Shown here: piece after piece, positions 1-10,177 of the stretch
Numbering within the stretch: position 1 is the stretch's first letter
Layout of the letters: the number at the start of each line of letters is the position of its first letter
From: Poa pratensis
Taxonomy: Eukaryota; Streptophyta; Magnoliopsida; Poales; Poaceae
NCBI GenBank assembly: GCA_947311845.1
Contig: CAMZMU010000040.1
Span: forward strand, 59,048,474-59,112,473
Reading direction: 5' to 3'
Length of the DNA: 64,000 nucleotides
Position numbers and translations under genes: made by a program
Notes under the pieces: generated by a model
The model's input: only the letters and a program-made list of their open reading frames with translations
Databases searched by the model: none
Told to the model about the DNA's origin: nothing

Positions 1-108
1 AGTTACAACTGGGATTTTTCAATCTATACAAGAGTTACAACTAAAAATTTCTCAGTTACACATGGATTTAACATGAGTTGCATCTGCACTGGACGACGGC
101 ATCTGCGG

Positions 109-234
109 GAGAATTAACTGAATTCTCACTCGATTTAGCCCTAGTCGCTCCCAAATTTCAGGTGTTTGCGAGAGAATTAACTAAATTCTCACTCGATTTA
201 GCCGTAGTCGCTCCCAAATTTCAGGTGGTTTTGT
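109..234. repeat. 63-bp tandem duplication
   Basis: Two adjacent 63-bp units, 109-171 and 172-234, differ at only a few bases. The plus strand is open across both, giving a 21-residue repeat, but the reading frame is short and has no recognisable domain. I treat it as a simple tandem duplication, not a gene. Confidence 0.7.
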
Positions 235-289
235 TTTGTTCCATTTGTGTCACCGTAGAAAATTTCCTCCCTTGAAGTTAATATCTACT

Positions 290-415
290 CCATCCGTTCC
301 GTAATATAATATGTTTTAGATATATCTATATACGGAACAAAAATGAGTAAATCTACCCACTAAGATGTGCCTAAAACTTTAAATACAACTAGATATGTAC
401 GAATTAAGAAATCCC
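290..415. mobile_element. Truncated Stowaway-like MITE
   Basis: A Stowaway-type end, CTCCATCCGTTCCG, follows a TA dinucleotide at 288-289, and AT-rich Stowaway-like interior follows. No matching inverted end is seen before the Harbinger-type element at 434, so the right half appears lost. The right limit is approximate. Confidence 0.5.
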
Positions 416-433
416 TAAAAGGTCCTATATTTA

Positions 434-1978
434 GGCATCTCCAACCGCACCCCGCAAACGGACACCAAATGTGTCCGATTTGGTCCATTTGGAGCGGTCC
501 GTGGACACATTTTGGGCCTATGTCCGTTTAGGGTGGGGGTGCCCCAACGGCCCAGCGCATAAAAATAACAGACAAAAAAAGAAAGCGGTACATAATTTAA
601 ACATTACATAAGGGCCCCACGGGCCAGAGAGACAGAGTCCAAAATACACAAAAAAGGGGTCCTATGCTACTGGGCTCCCGTCAGTAGGGAATGGGCGGCG
701 CGAGCATGGTCGGTGGGGAAAATGGGCGGCGCGGGCACCGTCGCGGCCGCCTCCTAGTCCTCCTCGTCGTCGGAGAGGACGATGTAGGGGGCGGCGCGTA
801 CAGATGAGCCGGTGGCGCAGCCGGAGGAGGCGTGTGCGGCGCCTCGGGATCCTGCGGCCACGCGGGTGCTGCCGCCCAAGCCTGGCCCGCCTCGCGCTTT
901 GGCCACGGTGAGCAAGGCACCTGCCAGCGTGCGCGCTCGGCGGCCTGATGTGCCACCTCCTCCTCATGCTGGCGGGCCCGATGCTCTGCCTCCTCCGCCG
1001 ACGCGTGGAGCGCGGGCGCAATGTCTGGCCACTGGGCCAGCTCCTCCAGGTTGGAGGCGTCTATGTCCGCCTGGAGGTCGACGTCCTTGTCGACGGGCGG
1101 CGCGGGCTGAGCACTGCGGACGGTGCGTCCTTGTCCATCTTCAACGGGGCGCCTTCGTATTCCACAGCGCTGCCGTCCTCCAAGTCGAGGTCGGAGTCAT
1201 CGTCGGGCTCTAGCCCGATGAGGGCGGGCTCCTCCTCGTCCTCATGGTACACCTCTGGCGCCACCGCGGCAAAGTACGACCGCCGCCGCGCATCGTGCTC
1301 CGGATCCAACCACCGGTCCTACAGCCGGGAGTTCACGTCGTAGGCGGGGTCATGGAGGAGGTCGGCCGGCAGGAATGACATGATCTCTTCGGTGCAACGT
1401 TCTGCTGGAGCGAGGGACGGGCAGCACCGGGATGAGGTGCCAGCCACCCGGGAGGTGGACGTCGCTCCACGACAGCGGCGCAGTGACCTCCTAGTAGATC
1501 CGGGCCACTTCGGTGAGATGCAGGCGCGCTGGGCGTGGCGGCGCGTGGCGCGAGCAGCCGATGCGCGAGCCGCATAAGAGGAGGCCCCTCGTGAGGTGGA
1601 GGCCTCCTTGTCGTTGCGGCCTGGCTTGAACCAGCGTTTCGTCTCCGACGACGGCGAGGCGAGGTGGCTAGGGTTTGGGCCGCGAGGTGGTGGCTAGGGT
1701 TTCGCTTGGCCCGAGCTTGGACTGGTGTGGATGGGGATGAGTGTCGGTACCCATTTGAGAAGAACCCAGCGAGGCAGCCGAAGCGGTCACGCTCGCTGCC
1801 AGGTAGGTCAGCGTTGTGTCCGCGCCTCCCTAAACCGTGACCAAAGTTGGGCCGCGTTTGGGACGAAACCGCGCGGACACTTGTCCGTTTGTGGCGGCCC
1901 GTTGGATCCCCTCCCGTGTATGTTGGGACAGAAAAGGACTGGGCTGGTCTGTTTGCCAGGTGCGGTTGAAGGTGCCCT
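434..1978 (-). mobile_element. Degraded PIF/Harbinger-type element
   Basis: The left end GGCATCTCCAACCGCACC and the reverse complement of the right end (near 1960-1978) are imperfect terminal inverted repeats, flanked on both sides by TTA (431-433 and 1979-1981). That fits the 3-bp target duplication of PIF/Harbinger elements. The 1.5 kb interior is very GC-rich. The minus strand has broken acidic and proline/arginine-rich frames (for example 1061-1309) but no DDE transposase. I read it as a non-autonomous or decayed Harbinger. The long overlapping frames are expected from base composition and are not called as genes. Confidence 0.6.
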
Positions 1979-1995
1979 TTAGTGGTAGATCCTAA

Positions 1996-2459
1996 GAGCA
2001 TCTCCAAGCGGAGTTGCCAAACCGCCCCCAAACGTCCGGACGGACAGCCCGAACATGATTTAAGCTAAAAACATGCACCCAACCATGGTCCCCAAATACT
2101 CCCCATACGTCCGGGCTGTCCGGCAACCCCAAAACTCAAGGCACATGTGGGGAGGGTTTGGGGGCGACCGGACGCGTCCGGGTTGTGCACTTTTCCTTTG
2201 TTTTCCTTTCTTTTGTCCTTCATTGATTCTTCTCTCTCCTTCTCCACCAATCACATGCAATTGGCCCTACAATTTGGAGAGACTTTGAGGTACATGGTTG
2301 GAAGAGACCACTTTTGGGTGGTCCGGTCACTGTCCGTACGGCAGTCCACGGATACGTCCGGACGTGTCCACGGACAGTTTAGGGTCTGAATTTGGGGTTG
2401 CCGGACGTGTCCACGGACAGTTTAGGGTCTGAATTTGGGGGTTGTGCTTAGAGATGCTC
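1996..2459. mobile_element. Harbinger/Tourist-type MITE
   Basis: This 464-bp element has terminal inverted repeats, GAGCATCTCCAAG on the left and CTTAGAGATGCTC on the right. It is flanked by TAA (1993-1995) and TGA (2460-2462), a 3-bp duplication with one change. It begins 15 bp after the right flank of the preceding element. The interior has repeated GTCCGGAC-like words and no coding sequence. Confidence 0.65.
2358..2443. repeat. 43-bp tandem duplication inside the MITE
   Basis: Two nearly identical 43-bp units start at 2358 and 2401, each beginning CCGGACGTGTCCACGG. They lie next to the right end of the MITE. Confidence 0.75.
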
Positions 2460-2469
2460 TGATAGTTCC

Positions 2470-3037
2470 ATGCCTACACATACGAGCATGCGGGCAGCTA
2501 GCCCCTAGCAACGAAGGGGTGGTCGATCCATCGACAGCTAACTAAAACTGAAAGCCTAGTTGGGTACTGAACAAAATTGCGACGCACAGGAGTCATCATT
2601 TCAGTGCAGACGCCAAACGAACCTGCTCACGAGCATTAGCCCCAGTGATCATTGCACATCCAAATGAACTGTACCGTGATCATTTCATTTGTAAACTGGG
2701 GATTCATTTTATAAATAGTATACACGGAGATTGAACGGCTGCCTATCTGAAAAATTTCTACGAAATCGATATGCTTCGAGTATGCTCCAAACCAGAATCG
2801 GACGAAAGGAGCACACAAATGGCAAAGTAACATCGAATTTCAAATCCAAAACAGTCTCCGCAAACATTACCAGCAATCCCCAAAATACGTCGGCCCAAAC
2901 CAGCTAGCATTCCTTGCAGCCGAGACTCACTCTATACAAGAACGTCCCCACGCATCCATGGATGGATGTCCCGAGGAAGGAATCCATGGAAATGGAGGGG
3001 AACAATACTAGTACTAGTTGCGTTGCGAGGTGCAACG
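2470..3037. other. Intergenic DNA and probable 3' UTR
   Basis: Between the MITE and the EXORDIUM-like stop codon I see no gene and no terminal repeats. The part nearest 3037 is presumably the 3' untranslated region of the minus-strand gene; no poly(A) signal is convincing enough to mark. Confidence 0.4.
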
Positions 3038-4069
3038 CTAGTGCTGGTCGAGCGCGTTGGGGCCGGAGCAGTAGCTGCGGAAGGGGTCCCAGACCCACTG
3101 CACGAGGAACCTGCGGCCGCCGACGCCGTTCACGTTGTACGACGCGCCGGAGCGGCTGTCGGTGAGCAGCTGCCCGGTATACGCGCCGCCGCCGCCGGTT
3201 CCGTAGATCCCCTCGCACAGGTCCGCGATCTCGGTCGGGAACGACGGGTCCCCGCCGGCGTACCACGCGTTGGCCAGCGGGTTGGACGCCATCTCCGCCA
3301 GCTCGTGCGCGATGACGCTCACCATGCCGTCCACGCCGACATCCCCGTTGGGCGGCGCCTCCGGCATCCGCCCCGGCACGTACGCCGGGATGGCGAACGG
3401 GTACGCGCACACCTCCGGGCACCGCCGCGCCGAGTTGCCCACCCACGCGTAGGGGAGCGTGTAGCCGACCACGGACGGGAATGTGAAGTAGTGGAAGCCG
3501 CACACCTGGCCGCAGAAGTTCTCCACCAGCACCTCCGTGGAGGTGAGCACCAGGTACACGCCGCCGGCGTCGACGGGGAGCGGCCTGGTGCGCGCGGTGA
3601 CCGCGTCCCGGACGACGCTCTGGATGTCCATCCGGGACAGCGACGCGCCGCGCGACATGCGCGCGTCGGACTTCTCCTGCCCGAGCGCCACCACCGCCGA
3701 CACGTTCGCCGTGGTCTGGTCCGTGTAGAGCTGGAGGGTGCGCCACCAGTCGGCGACGGACGGCGAGGGGACGCCGCTCGCCTCCGAAGAGGGTGGCGAG
3801 AGGGAGCGGAGGAAGGCCCGGATTGTGCGCTTCTGCTCGGCGGGCCACGGGCCGTACCAGATCGGGTGGACGGTGATTTCCGTGGCGAGGACCGGGCCCA
3901 TGTGGTACTCCAGCTTCACGAAGTCCGACGACCCCTCGAACTTCTTGGACGCGCCGAAGCTGGGGTCGACGGCGCCGCTGGCGTCGCGCGGCGGCCACGG
4001 ACGCCACGCCATGGCGAGCGGCGCTCCTGCGAGGATGAGGAGCAAGAGGACGCCGCCGTGGCGTGGCAT
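3038..4069 (-). CDS. EXORDIUM-like / PHI-1 family secreted protein
   Basis: Intronless 343-codon frame. The protein matches the phosphate-induced protein 1 (EXORDIUM) family over its length, including the family block HELAEMASNPLANAWYAG (H255 onward), EIADLCEGIYG, and a cysteine-bearing middle with FCGQVCGFHYF near residues 185-195. Residues 1-21 form a signal peptide (short basic start, Leu-rich core, Ala-x-Ala before W22), so secretion to the apoplast is inferred. An N-glycosylation sequon lies at N122. I chose the ATG at 4069 because the 18 codons upstream are reached only through a TTG and would bury the signal peptide. EXORDIUM proteins are linked in other plants to cell expansion and brassinosteroid or phosphate responses; the biochemical activity is not known. 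It lacks visible lesions and has a TATA box 61 bp upstream. A Harbinger transposon begins about 215 bp upstream of the ATG. Confidence 0.9.
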   Translation of the reverse strand: MPRHGGVLLLLILAGAPLAMAWRPWPPRDASGAVDPSFGASKKFEGSSDFVKLEYHMGPVLATEITVHPIWYGPWPAEQKRTIRAFLRSLSPPSSEASGVPSPSVADWWRTLQLYTDQTTANVSAVVALGQEKSDARMSRGASLSRMDIQSVVRDAVTARTRPLPVDAGGVYLVLTSTEVLVENFCGQVCGFHYFTFPSVVGYTLPYAWVGNSARRCPEVCAYPFAIPAYVPGRMPEAPPNGDVGVDGMVSVIAHELAEMASNPLANAWYAGGDPSFPTEIADLCEGIYGTGGGGAYTGQLLTDSRSGASYNVNGVGGRRFLVQWVWDPFRSYCSGPNALDQH

Positions 4070-4129
4070 TGCGGCGAGCCGGTGGAGGGGGATGTTGCGT
4101 GGTTTACCGCGGGTTCTGGCCAAGGAGGC

Positions 4130-4135
4130 TTTATA
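4130..4135 (-). promoter_or_regulatory. TATA box of the EXORDIUM-like gene
   Basis: TATAAA on the minus strand, 61 bp before the ATG at 4069 and about 150 bp from the Harbinger end at 4284. Spacing is normal for a plant TATA promoter with a short leader. Confidence 0.65.
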
Positions 4136-4283
4136 GAAAGTGGGGAATGGAGGTGGCCGGAGTGGAAGCCATGGAGTGAGACTGTGAGAGTGGGTAGGAG
4201 ACAGTGTTCTTTCTTGGGTTGGGCTCTTCTGGAGCTACAACCTTTTCGTTCCGGCGTTGCTTTTGTTTCGATTCGTGGGTTAA

Positions 4284-6353
4284 GGGCATCTCCAGCCGTC
4301 CCCCAGCGCCCCTCCAGGGCCGATTTTAGCGCCGTTTTGGCCTGGGAGCGCCGTTTTTTTCGCCCAGTCGGCCTCCCCAGGAGCCCAAAAAGCGCCGGAT
4401 CGGCGGAAACTAGCGTCGGCGTTCCCAGGCCAAACCCAGCCCACCGGGTTCGGCTTGGGGGGAGAAAAGCGCGCGTGGGCCAGCGCTGTCGGCGTGATAG
4501 CGCATATCCCACCCCCACGCCGTGTTCTTTCCCCATCTCTCGCGTCGCCGCGATGTCGCCGCCGGTACCACCCCTCCCCACCTCCGCCACATACAACTAG
4601 CTAGGAAGCTGCCATCTCGCCCAATCCTCCGCCGCCAGCCGCCCCTCCTCCCCCGCCGTCGTCTCGCCGCAAAGAAGGCCCTCGGGAAAGGCTCGCCTCC
4701 ACCTTGCCTACTTGGTGTTCGGCGATTTGGCCGGCCGAGCCATGGACTCCGACGACGAGGAGCTGCTCGCCGAACTACTCGACGAGGAAGCCCAGGCCGA
4801 CATCGACGATGAAGAGCACCTGCTCGTCCTCGCCTGCCTTGCCGGCCTGCTTGACAAGGCGAAGCCGCGGCGTGGTGGCTCAAAGCCCGGCCGCCGCAAG
4901 AGCAAGCCGAGGCAGCGCTACGAAGGCTACTGCATCCTCTACTCCGACTACTTCGCCGAGAACCCCACGCAGGACGAGGCTGTGTTCCGGCGCCGTTTCA
5001 GGATGAAACGGCAACTCTTCCTCGACATCATGCATGCCATCCGGGAGTTCGACACCTACTTCAAGCTGAAGACGGATTGCACCGGCACGGTAGGGTTTAC
5101 CTCAATTCAGAAGTGCACGGTGGCGATGAGATTGCTTGCATATGGTGCTCCCGCTGACGCTCAGGATGACTATCTGCGCATGTCCGAGTCTTGCGCCATT
5201 GAAAGCTTGAACAGGTACTGCAGGGCAGTGGTGGCAGTGTTTGGGCCAAAGTACTTGCGATCGCCCAATACGGATGACACTGCCCGGATCCTGGCCACCA
5301 ATGAAGCAAGAGGCTTCCCAGGGATGCTTGGAAGCATCGACTGCATGCATTGGGCATGGAAGAACTGTCCATTTGAATGGCAGGGGATGTACAAAGGCCA
5401 CAAAGGAGAGTGCAGTGTGATTCTTGAGGCCGTGGCTACACATGATCTATGGATTTGGCATTCCTTCTTTGGTATACCAGGAACTCACAACGACATCAAT
5501 GTGTTGCAGTGCTCGAATGTCTTCGCCAAGCTTGTTGAAGGTCATGCCCCTCCAGTGAACTATGAGATCAATGGGCACCAGTACACAAAGGGCTACTACC
5601 TTGCAGATGGCATCTACCCGAAGTGGTCAACATTTGTGAAGAGCATCTCCAACCCTGTGCCAGGAAGCGCGAAAGCTTGGTTTTCCAAGTGCCAGGAGGC
5701 TTGCAGGAAGGATGTTGAGCGGGCATTTGGTGCGATGCAGTCTCGATTCGCTGTTGTCCGGTACCCAGCTCTGACTTGGTCCAAGGCCAACATGTCTGAG
5801 GTGATAAAATGTTGTGTGATCTTGCACAACATGATCATTGAGAGCGAGCGGGATGAGCCGGTGGCTGACACTGAGTACTACAGGCAGGGTCCTCTTGCAG
5901 ATGTGGATCACCAGGTGCCGGCAACATGGGCAAACTTCATGACTATGCGTCAGGAGATTCGAGACTCGACGGTGCATACACAGCTGCAAAATGATCTGGT
6001 GGAGCACCTGTGGAGGCGCAAAGGCAATGGCCATGCCGACGCCTAGTTTGTTCTATTTGCTTGCATTGTTGAACTATTTGTCTATTGATTTGTATGTTGA
6101 ACTATTTGTGTGTGGATTTGTATGTTGAACTATTTGTGTGTTGATTTGTATGCCGAAAGTTGGCCGAAACTTGGCCGAAAGTGTTGATTTGTATGTTGAA
6201 AACTTGGCCGAAAATTGGTCGGCTGGGGGCGTCCTGGGTTCGGCGACTGGGAAAACGCCGAACCCAGGGCGTCGAATTGCGCCGGCGCTCCCCCAGGCCG
6301 TCCAAAAAGGCGCCGTTTTTCGGCCTGGGGGGGCCGAACGGCTGGAGATGCCC
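4284..6353 (+). mobile_element. Complete PIF/Harbinger transposon
   Basis: The terminal inverted repeats begin GGGCATCTCCAGCCGT at both ends, and both flanks are TAA (4281-4283 and 6354-6356), the 3-bp duplication of this superfamily. Subterminal regions share GGCCTGGG and AGCGCCG words in inverted orientation. The 2,070-bp element holds one uninterrupted transposase frame. Related autonomous elements usually also carry a Myb/SANT-like protein frame; none is visible, so mobility may depend on another copy. It lies in the upstream region of the EXORDIUM-like gene in divergent orientation. Confidence 0.88.
4742..6046 (+). CDS. PIF/Harbinger DDE transposase
   Basis: 434-codon uninterrupted frame starting at the first ATG of the frame (a TTG ten codons earlier is not used). 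The N-terminal ~60 residues are acidic then Lys/Arg-rich. The centre and C-terminal half match the plant nuclease-type transposase of PIF/Harbinger elements. The catalytic triad is visible: D200 in GSIDCMHW, D251 in GTHNDINV, and E326 in [10 protein letters not shown]. The C-terminal part has the family block [12 protein letters not shown]. The protein would cut and paste the element at TWA sites. It carries no stop or frameshift, and the gene sits inside matched terminal repeats, so it is either recent or has escaped decay. The missing partner protein is the main doubt about activity. Confidence 0.9.
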   Translation: MDSDDEELLAELLDEEAQADIDDEEHLLVLACLAGLLDKAKPRRGGSKPGRRKSKPRQRYEGYCILYSDYFAENPTQDEAVFRRRFRMKRQLFLDIMHAIREFDTYFKLKTDCTGTVGFTSIQKCTVAMRLLAYGAPADAQDDYLRMSESCAIESLNRYCRAVVAVFGPKYLRSPNTDDTARILATNEARGFPGMLGSIDCMHWAWKNCPFEWQGMYKGHKGECSVILEAVATHDLWIWHSFFGIPGTHNDINVLQCSNVFAKLVEGHAPPVNYEINGHQYTKGYYLADGIYPKWSTFVKSISNPVPGSAKAWFSKCQEACRKDVERAFGAMQSRFAVVRYPALTWSKANMSEVIKCCVILHNMIIESERDEPVADTEYYRQGPLADVDHQVPATWANFMTMRQEIRDSTVHTQLQNDLVEHLWRRKGNGHADA

Positions 6354-6543
6354 TAACTTGAGGTCTGGACTCTGGAGCGTGGTTTGTTTTTGCTAGTACT
6401 CCCAAAAACATTCATTCATTCTAACTGGGTCCGTGTCTACTTGACAACTTGAGTATTTTACGCCTTTGTAACGGGACTAGTCGAGACACCACGGCAGAGT
6501 TCAAATAAACTTTACATTATTATACTTTCTTCCGCAAAGCTAA

Positions 6544-7274
6544 GAGCATCCCTAGCACATATCCAGGTAAGCCCGACCGAAAAATTCCGACCGATACGCG
6601 GGTTGAGCCGTTTCTACGGGCTGAACATGTAATGCATATCGGTCTGGTTGGATAAGTGGTGCTTCCGACACTATATAAATGATTCCGGTGGCATTCTGGT
6701 TCGCCTCTTGATACCTCCGCTGCGACTTGTTCCCGCCGTCGATAGGGTTAATTTGCTCCCGTGAGCAATTATTCATCGTCGGCACCAGATTTCACCCCGT
6801 TGGGCTCCACCATGCGCGGCGGTGACGGGCACGACAGGCGCAACAGAGGTCATGCGCCTCCAGGCGAGAAGGAGGAGCGTCGTCGCTTGGAGGGAGCAAC
6901 CAAGCGGCCGCCTTCGAGGGTGCAGGCGGTCCGTTCTGCTCCCTCGAGACGTCTACGAGGAGGAGGTGGCGCCGCCTCGCCCCTGCTCACACGACGCGGA
7001 GGCGGGTAGCTCACGTGCGGTGCCAATCGAGGCGCCGGACAAGAAGCGAGATGAGGACGTGGCGGTCTCCGTCGTTGGCGGGCGCGCCGAGTCGTGCACA
7101 TGAGTCGTGCTCCTTGACCACGTGATGCCGCCCTTCAAGCGGACCGACGCCACCGACGATGAGCTCAAGGTGAACGACGACGCAGACGGTGCTACGGCCC
7201 GCCTCGAAGCTGCGGTGGATGAGCACGAACTCACGTGGGCGCTACACAGTTTGACGATGAAGCAGTACTGAAAG
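6544..7274 (+). mobile_element. Truncated Harbinger-type remnant
   Basis: A left end TAAGAGCATCCCTAGC (TAA at 6541-6543) resembles the GAGCATCTCC-type ends seen elsewhere in the window, but no matching right end is present. The GC-rich interior (about 6780-7270) has short broken frames with an acidic stretch around 7130-7250. It stops where LTR-like sequence begins near 7279. Confidence 0.45.
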
Positions 7275-7278
7275 GACA

Positions 7279-8580
7279 TGTGTTGCCCCATGCGTGGTTT
7301 TGGTAATTAATGACAATCCTTATGTACTAATGTTTGCATTGAGATATACTTGTAGATCTTGTCCTGAGAAAAATATTGGAGTTCATGTGTTGGACTCTAA
7401 AAGATTTCATGATGACCAAGGTTCCATCTAAGGGTTTATATGAAGAATGGTCATGTGAAGAGTTGATCTTATTACAAGCATGGCTTGGAAAAGAAGATTG
7501 AGTGAATTTCATGTTTATCTCCAAGCCATCATCTATATCAAGATAAGAAGATGAAGTGCAAGTGGATTCATGAAGACGGAGTTTAGCAAGGCTCTCCCAT
7601 AATGGTGTATGGGGGAGTATTTGGAGAAGTCTTCATCAAGCATGTGCTAGCAAGCACAATCAAGAAAGGTGTTCCAACTTGAGAGGGTCCAGATCGTCAT
7701 CATCGAGCTCAAGTGGAATGCGCAAGGCAAAGGTATGATCTTGATAGGTTTTCTATTTTACCGGTCTCGTGGTGTTAGTGGGAGACCAGGTTATAGGATA
7801 GACGGCGTACTATCAAGAGGGGCTCTCAAGTGAGTAACTTGATCGCACCTTTGTGGAGAGCTCAAACCTTTGCATATTTGGCATATCATCTTTCTTGGTT
7901 CTTATGTGGCTTTTATTCATGTGAGAATTTAGAGCTTGTGTTCATCTCCATACCAAGCTCTAGTTCACCGAAAACGGATTTCGTATTGAAAACTTGTTGC
8001 GTTTTTGGTTTTGGAGGTTTTGCCGGTTCATCGTTTTATAGAGAGGTTTTGCCTCTCTACATTTGATTTCCTCCTCACATGATGGACTATGATGTTTCTT
8101 TGCATGATCTTGTAATGCTCCTCATTGCGATTCCAACAAACCCAAGATCATCGAAATCGGAGTCCGGATGGAAAACTTGTTTCATTCTCGGCGTTGAAAA
8201 TATTACCGGTCCACATTCGAGATAGGGTCCACACCTTCCCATGTGTGGTATCCCCTCTATATTGTTGGAAAGCTCTCGTCGTTATCTTTCCAACAAAATT
8301 GGTTTCATCTCATTTGCATTTTTATTGAAAAAGATATGTTTTTTTAGAAAGTATTTTTCTGGGTTGCCGGTCGCTGGGCCGGCCTTGGCCGGCTGCTGGG
8401 CTGGGCGGCTCGGCTGGCCTGCCGGCCTGTGCCGGCTGCTGGACCGGCGCGCCACGAGGCCGGTTGCCAGGCCGGTTGGTCTGCGCTTGGGCCGGCTGCC
8501 AGGCCGGTTAGCTCGGGGCATGGTCCGGCTGCCAGCCCGGTCCAGTTCCCTGGCCGAAATTCGCCCCAACGGCCATATTT
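7279..8580. mobile_element. LTR-retrotransposon-like remnant, possibly a solo LTR
   Basis: A non-coding stretch beginning TGTTGCCCCATGCGTGG has the composition of a Triticeae Gypsy-type LTR. It includes GGTTTTGGTAATTAATGAC near the start and a GC-rich direct-repeat block later. No second LTR, primer site or polyprotein is next to it. I recall similar wheat repeats but cannot name the family, and the right boundary is approximate. Confidence 0.4.
8360..8560. repeat. GC-rich GGCCGG-type short repeats
   Basis: About 200 bp of irregular direct repeats of words such as GCCGGCTGC and CAGGCCGGTT, sharply bounded by AT-rich DNA. The open frame over it follows from composition and is not called. Confidence 0.7.
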
Positions 8581-8739
8581 TTCGAGTAGAAAATTTTCTT
8601 TTTGATATACGTTTTAAAGGAAAAACGCATAAATTTTACAATCACCGAAGACATTTTTTTAAAAATCCTATGCACGAAGAACGCGACCGAGGTCTGTCTT
8701 GGCATTATAAAATGTTAATTATGCCTTCTCAAATGGTTT

Positions 8740-8935
8740 GACTTTGATTCGAACATGTTTATTAGTAATCCTATGTTTTTCCTATTCATGTGAACCAAAC
8801 AACCAAGTTTACAAAAAAATCTATGTTTTCTAATCTCTGTTTTGCACTTGCATTCCTACCCTTTCACCCCCCTTATTTTTCTATTCCTGGGTTTTAAAAT
8901 CCCGCGAACCAAACAAACCCTAGGTGTGTGATAAA
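8740..8935. mobile_element. Possible MITE remnant
   Basis: The segment ends with GCGAACCAAACAAACCC and contains an earlier GTGAACCAAACAACC. This is the kind of subterminal word seen in hAT-like MITEs, but I could not define both ends or a target duplication. Confidence 0.25.
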
Positions 8936-9269
8936 CTCGTGTGATGAATCTCGCGCAAGCTCGTTTGTTTGAATTTACTAGTACGATTACCGTGAATCTG
9001 TTCTACCCGAGCCCTCGTTATACCGGAATCTGTTGGTATCCAGCATTGCGGCACCTGTTGCTTCGTTCGGCGCGCCCAAACGGCTCCCAATAGGGAGAGT
9101 GGGACAAAATATTGGGTCGCGTCGGATAAATCAGCTTTGCGATTTTTGGTTCAACGGTGCAAATACTTTTATTGGGAGGCTTATTGGCGCGATGCTCTCA
9201 GCATCATTACTTTTGTCCGTGAAACTAATTTGGTAAAGGTATATATTTGGAAAAGTTAGTGAGACGACT

Positions 9270-9490
9270 GAGGACCCGATTCAAAAGAATATGGTAGGAT
9301 TTTTGGAGGATTGATTCCTATAGGAAGTTTTGATTCATAGGAATTATTTCTATAGGAATCTTGTAGTGCAAATCCTATAGGAAAAAAAACATGAGATCCA
9401 ACCACTTGGAAAAATTCCTTCACACAATCTATATTTTCATAGAATTCAATTAGACATGCCACCCCAATCGTTTAGGTCAAACAACCCCTG
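9270..9490. mobile_element. MITE-like element rich in CCTATAGGA
   Basis: Repeated ATTCCTATAGGAA and ATCCTATAGG words end at GTCAAACAACCCCTG, a right terminus resembling TIR MITEs. The left end near GATTCAAAAGAATATGG is degraded and no target duplication is clear. Confidence 0.4.
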
Positions 9491-10177
9491 AAAGATTGTA
9501 ATGTACTATACTAGTCAAGTGGAAAGAAGGGCATGAGTCCCTTGTGCTTTACGACCGCACAACATTTTGCCCGTCCCTCCGCTGGATCGAACCAAAAACC
9601 AAACGAGCCAGTAAAAAAAGCGCGGGCAAAGCGCGCGCGCTCTCGAGTTTGTAGTACTCCTCCACATGATGAGACGTCGTTATTGCCCAGCTGTGAGTGT
9701 GGGACCCGCTGGCCAGACCCTCGGCGCCTCGTCCCTTGGTGAATGACAGGCCGGGGCCACACCACACTGCACCGCCGTACACGTGTCATTGTTGAAGGCA
9801 CTGATGTAGTGGGTCCACAGTTAGCGAGATATTTTCTCGAGCGCCTCGGCACGCGCGGGTCCGGATTGCCCGAATCGCCGATGACTCGGCGCCGCGTTGC
9901 CGAGCGGAATCGAAGGACGGGGCTGGAGCTCGGTAGCCTCACTGTCATGTGGACCCGGGTACCGTTGGGACCGCAGTGTCAGTGAGAGGTATGAAGCTAA
10001 TACGCTTTTCCGTGGTGGGGCCGGCGTGTTGGGAAAAAGTGGGAAACCAGGTACGGGAAAGGAGAAGGAATTGGACGGAAGCAGGTGTGGAGTACTGCAC
10101 CGCGTCGATTAGGCTTTGGCGCCCCGGTGTTGTTTCCACCCTCCCAGAGGAAAAAAATTCTACTACACCGTGGGTCC
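9491..10177. other. Unassigned GC-rich spacer
   Basis: No repeat ends and no domain-bearing frame seen. The open frames here are short and overlapping on both strands. A short GCGCGCGCGC run lies near 9640. Confidence 0.4.

Noticed and set aside
662..1343. Overlapping frames inside the degraded Harbinger
   Set aside because: Open on both strands because of high GC; no domain or start context.
2904..4007. 367-codon minus-strand frame
   Set aside because: Alternative frame of the EXORDIUM-like gene; Arg-rich, low-complexity translation.
4070..4123. 18-codon N-terminal extension of the EXORDIUM-like protein
   Set aside because: Begins with TTG, not ATG, and would place basic residues before the signal peptide; the ATG at 4069 fits better.
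2966..4600. 544-codon plus-strand frame
   Set aside because: Antisense shadow of the EXORDIUM-like gene in GC-rich DNA; Arg/Gly/Val-rich translation with no domain, and it crosses the Harbinger end.
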